From the NCBI GenBank assembly GCA_012728915.1, contig JAAYEC010000028.1, positions 46,217-110,216 on the forward strand: a stretch of DNA of 64,000 nt. Reading direction: 5' to 3'. A program made the position numbers and the translations under genes. This DNA is from Deltaproteobacteria bacterium. Lineage in GTDB: Bacteria; Desulfobacterota; Syntrophia; Syntrophales; UBA2192. Under the pieces are notes generated by a model. The model made no database searches. It was not told where the DNA came from and saw only the letters and a list, made by a program, of their open reading frames with translations. Numbering within the stretch: the first letter of the stretch is position 1; each line of letters opens with the position of its first letter. Shown one piece after another: positions 57,033-64,000 of this stretch.

Positions 57033-58781
57033 CTACTTCTCCGGGGCCTGTGCCGGGGGCTGCGGCTGCGGGGTGAGCTTGTAGGTCACCAGGCAGCTGT
57101 TCGTCTTGATCGTCGGCCCCACGGAAAGCACCAGGGCCAGAACGATCTCGTCCTGGCCGTCGTTGTCGATGTCCCGAATCTGGTAGTCGGCCACGTAGCC
57201 GTTGATTTTCTTCGTCCGCCACACCTCGGAAAGCCCCAGCCCGTCCCACTCAAGATTGTAGATTTCGGCCGAGGTGAATAGCGGCATGTTCTTCAGCACC
57301 CGGCCCATGGCCGATAGGTTCTTTATCACGATGACCTCTTTCTTCCCGTCCCTGTTGAGGTCGTAGGTGAGGATCCGGGGCTTGAAGTACACATGGTCCG
57401 GCGCATCCACCATGCTCCGCGTGCCGGCGGCGAATGCCGTGGCAAATGAGACGTTGCTGCCGCCGTACTGTTCGTCGCTTCGCCAGATCAGTTCGTCGGC
57501 CGTCCGGAAGCTTTGCAGGTGAATCAGAAGCTTGCTGGTCTTCTCGTAGATCCGGAGGTAGTCGTTCTCGTCGAAGGTGATGATCCGCTCAACTCCCCTG
57601 CCGTCCACGGAGTCCAGGGTCAACCCGTAGACCGACAGGCCCGCGGGAATCATCAGTTTCTCCCCGAGCCTGTACTTGCCGTCTTCCCAGATGACAAGAT
57701 GGATCGGGTTGATGAAGGGGTTTTCCTGCTTGTTCATTCCGGTGGCCAGGGTCTGTCCGAGCAGCCTCGTCGTGTCCGTCGTGTGGATTCCCCGCATCAG
57801 GAACGAAAGGCCTCTGGCGATGACCTCAAAGGCCCCATTTCGGTACTCGATGACGAAGGAATCGACCGTTTGACGATTGATGCTCGTCACGAAGATCTCG
57901 GGGATCCCGTTGCCGTTGACGTCGGCAATATCCACCCCGATGTAGTTCTCATGATTCTCACCCTGAATTTTTTTCAATAATCTGAACTCTTTGTCCTTTT
58001 TCTGATAGATGTAGACGTTACTGTTGTCGATAACCACCGTCTCGTTGAGACCGTCGCCGTTGACGTCGCCGATGTCGATCCCCTTGAACTCGGTCCCGTA
58101 TTTCGGACTCATCCAGAAATTCTTCCTGTCAAGAGCCGAGCTTCCTGTGATGAATTCCGGGTTGATGATCCCCGTATAGGTCGTCTTGCCCGATCGCATC
58201 CCCGAAACGATGTCCGTCTCCTGGCTCCTGCCGGCCGCAGTGGCTGCCCCCGCTGTCGCAGCGGCAGCCGGGACGGCCGGCGCCTGCGCTGCCGCTACGG
58301 CAGGAGGCGCTTCCCCTGCGACGTGCGCCCGGATCCTCTGGGCAAAATCGCTGATCTTCGGAATCACCTCGTTCATGCCCCGGGACTGATCGTAGAGGGT
58401 TACGGGCGACTGGCTCGAGGCCACGTCGAGCAGCTTGCCGTCCAGGCTCAGGCTGTCGCCGATCTTGGTGATGCTTCCCCAGACGACGAACTCCGCATTC
58501 AGCCGCTTCCCGAGTGCGGAAACATCCGCTTGCGTCATCTCCTTGCCCGGCTCTTTGCTCATGGCCTCGGTGACGCTCGCCTTGCCGATCACTTCCGTCT
58601 TGCCTGCAACCGTCACCCGGGAAATCAGCATATCCCAGATGCCGTCACGGATGTAATTGATGTTCTCGCTGCTGTTCACCGCGAACGGCAGGATGGCGAT
58701 CTTCCTGGTCTGCGCCTCGGCGGCGCAGGTCATCGCCATCCCCAGAAGGATACCCAGGGCGATCATGGCTGTCTTCTTCAT
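57033..58781 (-). CDS. exported VCBS/FG-GAP repeat protein with GNA1162-like N-terminal domain
   Basis: A 582-residue exported protein. A signal peptide MKKTAMIALGILLGMAMTCAAEA precedes a beta/alpha domain (IAILPFAVNSSENINYIRDGIWDMLISRV...EFVVWGSITKIGDSLSLDGKL), like the CsgG/GNA1162-type periplasmic domains. An Ala/Pro-rich linker follows (about 180-205). The C-terminal half is a beta-propeller-like set of calcium-binding FG-GAP/VCBS repeats, e.g. DIGDVNGDGLNETVVID, DIADVNGNGIPEIFVTS, YDLNRDGKKEVIVI and RDIDNDGQDEIVLA. ATG 58781 follows GGAG. Function unknown; a cell-envelope binding or scaffold role is inferred. Confidence 0.82.
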   Translation of the reverse strand: MKKTAMIALGILLGMAMTCAAEAQTRKIAILPFAVNSSENINYIRDGIWDMLISRVTVAGKTEVIGKASVTEAMSKEPGKEMTQADVSALGKRLNAEFVVWGSITKIGDSLSLDGKLLDVASSQSPVTLYDQSRGMNEVIPKISDFAQRIRAHVAGEAPPAVAAAQAPAVPAAAATAGAATAAGRSQETDIVSGMRSGKTTYTGIINPEFITGSSALDRKNFWMSPKYGTEFKGIDIGDVNGDGLNETVVIDNSNVYIYQKKDKEFRLLKKIQGENHENYIGVDIADVNGNGIPEIFVTSINRQTVDSFVIEYRNGAFEVIARGLSFLMRGIHTTDTTRLLGQTLATGMNKQENPFINPIHLVIWEDGKYRLGEKLMIPAGLSVYGLTLDSVDGRGVERIITFDENDYLRIYEKTSKLLIHLQSFRTADELIWRSDEQYGGSNVSFATAFAAGTRSMVDAPDHVYFKPRILTYDLNRDGKKEVIVIKNLSAMGRVLKNMPLFTSAEIYNLEWDGLGLSEVWRTKKINGYVADYQIRDIDNDGQDEIVLALVLSVGPTIKTNSCLVTYKLTPQPQPPAQAPEK

Positions 58782-59090
58782 ACCGGTTCTCCTCGCCGGC
58801 CTGTTCACCGGCCACGTTTCTTTAACATCGAACCCTGAATGATTCAAGGCTCTTTTCTACAGTACAGGAGGGACTCCGGCGCCCCGAAGGCCCATCCCCG
58901 ATTCCCCGTTCCCGGGTTGTCCCGCCCGTTTCGGTTCATCGTGGCCGGGGATTATAGCACAGGTGAAAAAGATATTTGAAAGGGTCTTCTTTTTTGCTAT
59001 TCCTGATGACGAGTTGAGCAGCGTCCCCGGTCCCGCACGGGACGAAAACCCCCTTCGCCTCGTCCCCGCCGGGGAACCTGTCACCCTCCG

Positions 59091-60101
59091 ATGATGACGC
59101 CGACCGCGATGGACACGACCCTTCACAGGCCCTTCGAGCCGATCCGGCCCCTGCGGAACCCGCACCTGCAGACGATTCTGGCCAGCCTCAGGTTCCGCGC
59201 GTGGGGGAAAAACCCCCTTCGCAAACGCTCCGAGCCCGTTCTCGTCGATGCAGGCGGCGGGGTGAGGCTCCTGGGTTACCGCACGGTCCAGCCTGTCGGC
59301 GGCAGCCGCGGCCTCGTCATCCTGCTTCACGGCTGGGAGGGCAGTTCCGGATCCACGTACATGCTCACGACGGGCAGGCGCTTTTTCCGCTGCGGGTATG
59401 ACGTCTTCCGCCTCAACCTGCGGGATCACGGCCCGAGCCATCACCTCAACGAAGGGGTCTTTCACAGCGCCCGGATCGAGGAGGTCTTCGCGGCCGTCCA
59501 ACGCGTCGCCTCCGAAGCAGACGGTCGGCCCTGTCATCTGATCGGTTTCTCGCTGGGCGGCAACTTCGCTCTCCGGATCGCCCTGAGGCTGACTACGTCG
59601 TCCGTCGGCCGCCTGAAGACCATCATTGCCGTCAGTCCCGTGCTGGATCCGCTGAAAGCGACGCAGGCCATCGACGGGGGCCTTCCCGTCTACCGGGATT
59701 ACTTCGTCAAGAAGTGGAAACGATCGCTGGCCCTGAAACAGCGCCTGTTCCCCGGGCTGTACGACTTCGGCGGCGTGATGGGGCTCAAGACCTGCATGGC
59801 CATCACCGAGCGCGTCATCCCCCTCTACACCCCGTTCCGGGATGTACACGAGTATTTCCAGACCTACCGGCTCGCCGGCGCCGATTTCTCGCGCCTGTCC
59901 GTCGGCGTAACGGTCCTTGCCTCCGAGGACGACCCGGTCATCCCCGTCGACGATTTCCGCGGTCTCCGGGGGAACAGCCGACTCCGGGTGTACATCGAAC
60001 GATACGGGGGGCACTGCGGCTTCCTTCAGGACCTCCGCCTACGGGTGTGGTTCGAGGATCTGCTGGAACGCGCCATCCGCGGCGGCTCCGCGGAGATCTG
60101 A
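59091..60101 (+). CDS. YheT/ABHD1-like alpha/beta hydrolase
   Basis: A 336-residue hydrolase of the alpha/beta fold. The oxyanion strand LVILLHGWEGSS and the nucleophile elbow LIGFSLGGN (Ser) are clear. The Asp near VLASEDDPVIPVDDF and the His in YGGHCGFLQ complete a triad. The N-terminal FEPIRPLRNPHLQTILASLRFR is characteristic of the YheT group, whose substrates are not known. An in-frame ATG at 59109 is also possible. No strong upstream signal is visible. Confidence 0.86.
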   Translation: MMTPTAMDTTLHRPFEPIRPLRNPHLQTILASLRFRAWGKNPLRKRSEPVLVDAGGGVRLLGYRTVQPVGGSRGLVILLHGWEGSSGSTYMLTTGRRFFRCGYDVFRLNLRDHGPSHHLNEGVFHSARIEEVFAAVQRVASEADGRPCHLIGFSLGGNFALRIALRLTTSSVGRLKTIIAVSPVLDPLKATQAIDGGLPVYRDYFVKKWKRSLALKQRLFPGLYDFGGVMGLKTCMAITERVIPLYTPFRDVHEYFQTYRLAGADFSRLSVGVTVLASEDDPVIPVDDFRGLRGNSRLRVYIERYGGHCGFLQDLRLRVWFEDLLERAIRGGSAEI

Positions 60102-60192
60102 GGCCCCTGCGCGCGCGATGGGCGCAGTCCGGCGCATGAGCGCTTGATGCCGTTTCCGAAATCGGTATAATAGCAGGCAATTGGAGCGTGGA

Positions 60193-61062
60193 ATGACAGC
60201 ACCCGACCTTTCGGACCCCTGCGGGGTCATCGAGCAGATCATCGAGCGCCTGGGCAGGGTATCCATCGACTACGAGGAGCGGGCGGATTTCATCCGGAAG
60301 AGAAACGGATCCCCCGACCGGTGGCTCGCCGCCGGCGTGATCCTTCTGCTGCACCACCGCGAGGGAACCGGTGCCGACAGCGGCTTCGTGCTGCAGCTCA
60401 TCAAGCGGTCCTCCGAGGTGCCCCAGCCCGGGGATATCAGCTGCCCCGGGGGGATGCTGCATCCCGTGACGGATCCCGTCCTGAAGCGTATCCTCCTGTC
60501 GGGTGCGACGCCGATTCTCCGAGGGAAAGCCCGGTTGCTGGCAAAAGCGCGCGGGGCGGCCACGTACGACCGGATCGCGCTGTTTCTGACCAACGCCGTA
60601 CGGGAGGCCTGGGAAGAAGTGCGGCTCAACCCGTTCAACATCCGGTTCCTGGGCCCCCTGCCCTCTCGGGAGCTCTATGTCTTTTCCCGGATCATCTTCC
60701 CCGTCGTCGGCCTCGTCAAACGGCCCTGGCGGTTCCAACCGAACTGGGAAGTGGAGCGAATCGTCGAGATCCCCCTGGCGGCCCTCTTCGAGCAGGACAA
60801 TTACGGCATGCTGACCGTCGAGCTCGAGTCCGCCCTCCCCGTCCGGCACGAGGTGGAACCGGTGAGAAACTTTCCCTGCTTTCTGTACACGCCGCCGGGG
60901 GGCCGGGAGGAGGTCCTCTGGGGAGCCACCCTGTCCATCGTCCTGAGCTTCCTGGACATCGTCTTCGGGTTCCCTCTGCCCGCGGCGAACTCGAACCGCG
61001 TGATCCGCAAGTTCCTGAGGCCGGACTACGTGACGGGCAACCACAAAACACCCTCCCCGTGA
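60193..61062 (+). CDS. Nudix hydrolase with an insertion in the Nudix box
   Basis: A 289-residue protein. It resembles CoA-type Nudix hydrolases (NUDT7/8, NudL): LQLIKRSSEVPQPGDISCPGGMLHP and the catalytic REAWEEVRLNP. Unusually, about 40 residues, including LLARAR-like helix LRGKARLLAKARGAATYDRIALFLTNA, lie between the opening GG and the REUXEE part, while the usual box places them 11-12 residues apart. This still gives the key glutamates. It precedes a HAD phosphatase on the same strand by 15 bp. Substrate unknown. Confidence 0.8.
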   Translation: MTAPDLSDPCGVIEQIIERLGRVSIDYEERADFIRKRNGSPDRWLAAGVILLLHHREGTGADSGFVLQLIKRSSEVPQPGDISCPGGMLHPVTDPVLKRILLSGATPILRGKARLLAKARGAATYDRIALFLTNAVREAWEEVRLNPFNIRFLGPLPSRELYVFSRIIFPVVGLVKRPWRFQPNWEVERIVEIPLAALFEQDNYGMLTVELESALPVRHEVEPVRNFPCFLYTPPGGREEVLWGATLSIVLSFLDIVFGFPLPAANSNRVIRKFLRPDYVTGNHKTPSP

Positions 61063-61077
61063 GGCGGAATCCTGTCC

Positions 61078-61743
61078 ATGAGACACCCCGGACTGAAGCT
61101 CAGCGCCGTCGTCTTCGACTTCGACGGAACGCTCGCCCTCCTGAACATCGACTTTCGGGAGATGCGCCGGGACGTTCTGGGCCTTGCGGCGTCTTTCGGA
61201 ATCCCCGAAGACGGCATGGAGAGACTCTTCGTGCTCGAAATGATCGCGGAGACACGCGAACGGATCGCCCGGAAAGCCCCCGGCCGGGAGGACATCTTTT
61301 ACGAACGGGCGCTGAAACTGGTGATCGACCGCGAGCTGGCGGGTGCCGTGAACAGCGCTCTGTTCCCGGGCATCAGGGAGATGCTCTCGGCGCTGAGGCA
61401 CAGGGGCATCCGGACGGGGATCCTCACCCGCAACTGCACGGAGGCGGTCACGGCAATCTTCCCGGACATCCGGGGCTACAGCGACGCCGTCGTGACCCGG
61501 AACGACACGGAGCGGGTGAAGCCACACCCCGACCACCTGTTGACCGTGTTGAGGATTCTGGACGAAAAGCCCGAAAACGCCGCCATGGTCGGCGACCACC
61601 CCATGGACATTCGGGTGGGGAAAGAGGCGGGCGCGCTTTCCGTCGGGGTCCTGACGGGCCATGCCGCCGCCTCCGATCTTGAAGAGGCCGGTGCGGACCT
61701 GATCCTCGAGCGGGCCTCGGACATCACGGCATGCCTGGATTGA
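61078..61743 (+). CDS. HAD-superfamily hydrolase, phosphoglycolate phosphatase-like
   Basis: A 221-residue HAD hydrolase with motif I VVFDFDGTLALLNIDF, motif II GILTRNC, motif III Lys (ERVKPHPDHLLTVL) and motif IV AAMVGDHPMDIRVGKEAG. A helical cap lies between motif I and II. It follows the Nudix gene closely and the two may be cotranscribed; a joint nucleotide or CoA-ester turnover role is only a guess. Confidence 0.85.
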   Translation: MRHPGLKLSAVVFDFDGTLALLNIDFREMRRDVLGLAASFGIPEDGMERLFVLEMIAETRERIARKAPGREDIFYERALKLVIDRELAGAVNSALFPGIREMLSALRHRGIRTGILTRNCTEAVTAIFPDIRGYSDAVVTRNDTERVKPHPDHLLTVLRILDEKPENAAMVGDHPMDIRVGKEAGALSVGVLTGHAAASDLEEAGADLILERASDITACLD

Positions 61744-61781
61744 CGAATCCGGTGCCCGATGCCTGCAGCCTGCCGCCCGGG

Positions 61782-62066
61782 TCAGTGGTAGAGTCTTCTG
61801 GCCGGTGCCGGGGCGACGTGCAGACGGATCCCGTTGACCCGCAGGGAGAGGCGCTGCGCCTCCCGCCACAGCTCCTGAGCTGTCCGGCTCAGCTGGTCGA
61901 GTTCTTCGGTCATCCTCGCCATGCTTTCCCGGGTGGCCCTGGAGTATTCCTTCAGCTGGCTCTCCCTGGCGCGGCATTCCTCGATGAGCTCCCGGTGCCG
62001 CTCCAGCTCTTCCGCCGTCAATTCCTTCTCCCGGATCAGGTCGTCAATGGTTTTGAGCGGTTTCAT
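61782..62066 (-). CDS. small coiled-coil protein
   Basis: A 94-residue protein that is nearly all alpha-helix and highly charged (IDDLIREKELTAEELERHRELIEECRARESQLKEYSRATRESMARMTEELDQLS), ending in a short basic tail. Heptad hydrophobics support a coiled coil. No signal peptide, membrane segment or family was recognised. It stands alone between the HAD gene and queD. Confidence 0.5.
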   Translation of the reverse strand: MKPLKTIDDLIREKELTAEELERHRELIEECRARESQLKEYSRATRESMARMTEELDQLSRTAQELWREAQRLSLRVNGIRLHVAPAPARRLYH

Positions 62067-62199
62067 GGAATCCTCCCCCCTGCAACACGCGCACGGCGGC
62101 GCTCCCTTGCCCGGATCGTACCGTCAGCCCCGGGAAATGGCAATACGCCGGGAAGGTGATTTTTCGGGACCCTGCTCTAAGACGGATTCATGAGCGCCC

Positions 62200-62217
62200 G
62201 TACGAAACATTTCGTAC
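62200..62217. promoter_or_regulatory. 18-bp palindrome upstream of queD
   Basis: GTACGAAA and TTTCGTAC (62200-62207 and 62210-62217) are perfect inverted repeats separated by 2 bp. The site is 125 bp upstream of queD and could be a repressor operator. The rest of 62067-62341 holds no gene I can support. Confidence 0.4.
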
Positions 62218-62341
62218 TCGCCGCAACCGGTCGTCAACGGCGGCTCCTGCCATACGGGCCCCGGCCGCCAACTTTTGCGCACCAGGAACGCAAAGTGTGG
62301 TATAAGGCGGGCACCATACCGCAAGGGGGAAGGGTTCGGGC

Positions 62342-62716
62342 ATGTTCAGAGTCACGGTCACGAAGAGCTTTTCGGCGGCCCACGCCCTGAAGATCGGCGG
62401 CAAGTGCGAGGATCTGCACGGGCACAATTTCAAGGTGGATGTCACCGTCGAGGGGCGCGAGCTTGCCCCCGACGGGCTGTTGATCGATTTCCGCGAACTC
62501 AAGCGATGGACCGTCGGGGTGCTCGACGAATTGGACCACAAGTTCCTCAACGAACTTCCCGCCTTCTCGGGGGACTGCGCGACGTCGGAGCGGGTGGCGC
62601 GCTTCATCTTCGACCGGGTCGCCGCCCGCATGGAAGGGCACGCCGCTCGTCTCGCCTGCGTGACGGTCTGGGAGTCGGACAGCGCCCGCGTGAGCTATAC
62701 GGGGGAAGACCGATGA
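62342..62716 (+). CDS. queD: 6-carboxytetrahydropterin synthase
   Basis: QueD (124 residues) converts dihydroneopterin triphosphate to 6-carboxytetrahydropterin, the second step to queuosine. The zinc ligands are H14 (SAAH) and H26, H28 (LHGH), and the catalytic Cys is C22 in GGKCEDLHGHNF. The later Glu in VTVWES is present. It overlaps folE2 by the ATGA junction. The pair supplies the pterin precursor. Confidence 0.92.
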   Translation: MFRVTVTKSFSAAHALKIGGKCEDLHGHNFKVDVTVEGRELAPDGLLIDFRELKRWTVGVLDELDHKFLNELPAFSGDCATSERVARFIFDRVAARMEGHAARLACVTVWESDSARVSYTGEDR

Positions 62717-63486
62717 TCGACGTGCAGAGCCGCCGGGACCGCCGGAAGATCGATATCAAAAAAGTCGGCGTCAAGGGCATCCAGTACCCCATCATCGTCC
62801 AGGACCGGGCCAACGGGGTCCAGCACGTCAATGCCGCCGTCAACATGTACGTCAGTCTGCCCCACCAGTTCAAGGGCACCCACATGAGCCGGTTCATCGA
62901 GATCCTCAACGAGTACCGGGGGCAGATCAGCATCCGCAGCTTCGAGAAGATCCTGCTCAAGATGCGCGAAAAGCTCAACGCCGAATCCGCGCACATGGAG
63001 ATCGAGTTCCCCTACTTTATCGAAAAGAGGGCCCCGGTCTCCGGGGCGAAGAGCCTGATGGACTACCGGTGCTGGTTCGCGGGGGAAAACGACGGCAAGA
63101 AGACGGACTTCCTCGTCGGGGTCTCCGTCCCCGTGACGACCGTCTGCCCCTGCTCCAAGGAGATGAGCCGTGTCGGGGCGCATAACCAGCGAAGCATCGT
63201 GCGGGTCCAGGTCCGCTTTCGGAGGTTCTTCTGGATTGAGGACGTGATCAGCCTCGTGGAGAGTTCCGCGAGCGGCGAGGTCTACTCCCTGCTCAAGCGG
63301 GTGGACGAGAAGCACGTGACGGAGGCGGCCCACGCCAACCCCATGTTCGTCGAGGATGTGGTCCGGACCGTGGCGGTGAAGCTCAACCGCGACGCCAATT
63401 TCACCTGGTACAGCGTGGAGGCCGAGAACATCGAGAGCATCCACAACCACAGCGCCTACGCCTGTGTGGAGAAAGAGCCCGCCTAG
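62713..63486 (+). CDS. folE2: GTP cyclohydrolase IB (FolE2 type)
   Basis: FolE2 (257 residues) makes dihydroneopterin triphosphate from GTP. It has the metal-dependent Cys in TTVCPCSKEMS, HNQRSIVRVQVRF and the N-terminal GVKGIQYPIIVQD. The zinc-independent form replaces FolE in many anaerobes. It is coupled to queD, the natural next enzyme, and is also the source of folate precursor used by FolP in this window. Confidence 0.93.
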   Translation: MIDVQSRRDRRKIDIKKVGVKGIQYPIIVQDRANGVQHVNAAVNMYVSLPHQFKGTHMSRFIEILNEYRGQISIRSFEKILLKMREKLNAESAHMEIEFPYFIEKRAPVSGAKSLMDYRCWFAGENDGKKTDFLVGVSVPVTTVCPCSKEMSRVGAHNQRSIVRVQVRFRRFFWIEDVISLVESSASGEVYSLLKRVDEKHVTEAAHANPMFVEDVVRTVAVKLNRDANFTWYSVEAENIESIHNHSAYACVEKEPA

Positions 63487-63773
63487 ACGCTCTCGTCCAT
63501 GGGCAGGACGAAGCCCTTGACCCCCGAGCGGGGGTGGGACTTGCGGATGGCCAGGATGGCTTCCTTGATGCGGCTCACCTCGTCGTCTTCGGCGGCGATG
63601 AAGAGGGCGTTGTTCTTGCCCGGCCAGCAGTGTGTGCCGAGCTTCGGCTCCGTGTCCACCCCCTCCCCGCGGACCTCCCTCATCTTCGTGTAAGCCTTGA
63701 GGCCGCCCTTCTTGAAGAAGTCGATGACGGCCTCGTCGGCGGCATCGCAATAGACGATCAGAAACATCTTCAT
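63483..63773 (-). CDS. PII-like protein of the PG0541 transporter-associated type
   Basis: A 96-residue protein starting at ATG 63773, with GGAGGGG upstream. The compact alpha/beta pattern (MKMFLIVYCDAADEAVIDFF, FIAAEDDEVSRIKEAILAIRKSHPRSGVKGFVLPM) resembles small PII-like sensors often linked to transporters. The typical ligand loop is not certain here. Its stop overlaps the convergent folE2 stop by 4 nt. No transporter gene is visible in the remaining 200 bp. Confidence 0.65.
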   Translation of the reverse strand: MKMFLIVYCDAADEAVIDFFKKGGLKAYTKMREVRGEGVDTEPKLGTHCWPGKNNALFIAAEDDEVSRIKEAILAIRKSHPRSGVKGFVLPMDESV

Positions 63774-63979
63774 GGCCCCTCCATGTCCTGTTTCGTTGAG
63801 CGCCGGTGCGGGACGGACCCCATCTGACCGTTTATACCCCGTGGAAACGGCCGATTGCAAGCCCCTTCACGGACCGCGAATTGCCTCACAATAAATGTTA
63901 CCGGAGGTGACGATGCATAGTGGTCGTTGACTCATAATTCATGTTACCGGGAGAGAGACCTTCTCTGGGAGCCGTGACG

Positions 63980-64000
63980 ATGAGTCCGCGAACCAAACGC
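63980..64000 (+). CDS. 5' end of a gene cut by the window edge
   Basis: ATG at 63980 starts a frame MSPRTKR that runs off the edge; GGGAG lies 10 nt upstream. Upstream is an imperfect duplicated block, ATGTTACCGG at 63895 and 63941 and GTGACGATG at 63907 and 63974. The opening residues resemble the start of some integrase-type transposases, but seven residues cannot prove it. Confidence 0.3.

Noticed and set aside
63500..63750. Plus-strand frames opposite the PII-like gene
   Set aside because: The minus-strand gene has a good Shine-Dalgarno and a family-like fold; the plus frames have neither.

Overview
The window is 64 kb of GC-rich chromosome, gene-dense and without a plasmid, phage or CRISPR core. 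The genes suggest a Gram-negative anaerobe of the former Deltaproteobacteria (Desulfobacterota, perhaps Syntrophales-like). Supporting signs are LPS export and lipid A genes (lptF, lptG, lpxH), lipoprotein maturation (lnt), a tig-clpP-clpX-lon block, pyruvoyl arginine decarboxylase, FolE2, several radical SAM enzymes and sigma-54 regulation. The taxonomic placement is inference.

Layout. 1-6.7 kb (minus): lytic transglycosylase, then the operon zinc-finger/radical SAM/corC/lnt/prfB, with the RF2 programmed frameshift. 7-11.1 kb (plus): a four-gene unit of lysine 2,3-aminomutase-like radical SAM enzyme, two different ATP-grasp ligases and a GNAT acetyltransferase; this looks like an uncharacterised small-molecule pathway. 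11.2-18.2 kb (minus): META-domain lipoprotein, tRNA-Asp and tRNA-Val, lon, clpX, clpP, tig, tRNA-Leu and tRNA-Pro. 18.3-30.5 kb (minus): carB, comEA-like, lysC, tsaE, acpS, folP, ftsH, tilS and a HAD phosphatase. 30.6-32.4 kb (plus): DUF2520 gene plus panB behind a structured leader. 32.5-34.2 kb (minus): a NifX-like gene with an in-frame TGA, coupled to a YihY-cNMP fusion. 34.4-38.7 kb (plus): sensor kinase, NtrC-type regulator with two Fis-like HTH modules, and two paralogous secreted Lys/Ala/Pro-rich proteins, each behind a -24/-12 promoter. 38.8-45.8 kb: lipoprotein, M48 protease, tRNA-fMet, arginine decarboxylase and agmatinase, lpxH, PHP phosphoesterase, lptFG. 45.9-52.9 kb (minus): ahcY, metK, DUF502, panD, panC, rsmA, DUF2062, tsaD. 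53-64 kb: nadB, purB, a HAD gene altered by a 92-bp tandem duplication, tRNA-Met, a VCBS-repeat protein, hydrolase, Nudix, HAD, queD-folE2 and a PII-like protein.

How the genes work together. Pantothenate synthesis is split in two operons (DUF2520-panB and panC-panD). Their leaders share the same sequence block and each ends in an intrinsic terminator, which fits the described 'pan' RNA motif. MetK and AhcY form a SAM/SAH cycle, SpeB and the pyruvoyl decarboxylase convert arginine to putrescine, and QueD/FolE2 start queuosine synthesis. The most promising undescribed systems are the KamA/ATP-grasp/GNAT unit and the sigma-54-controlled pair of secreted Lys-rich proteins.
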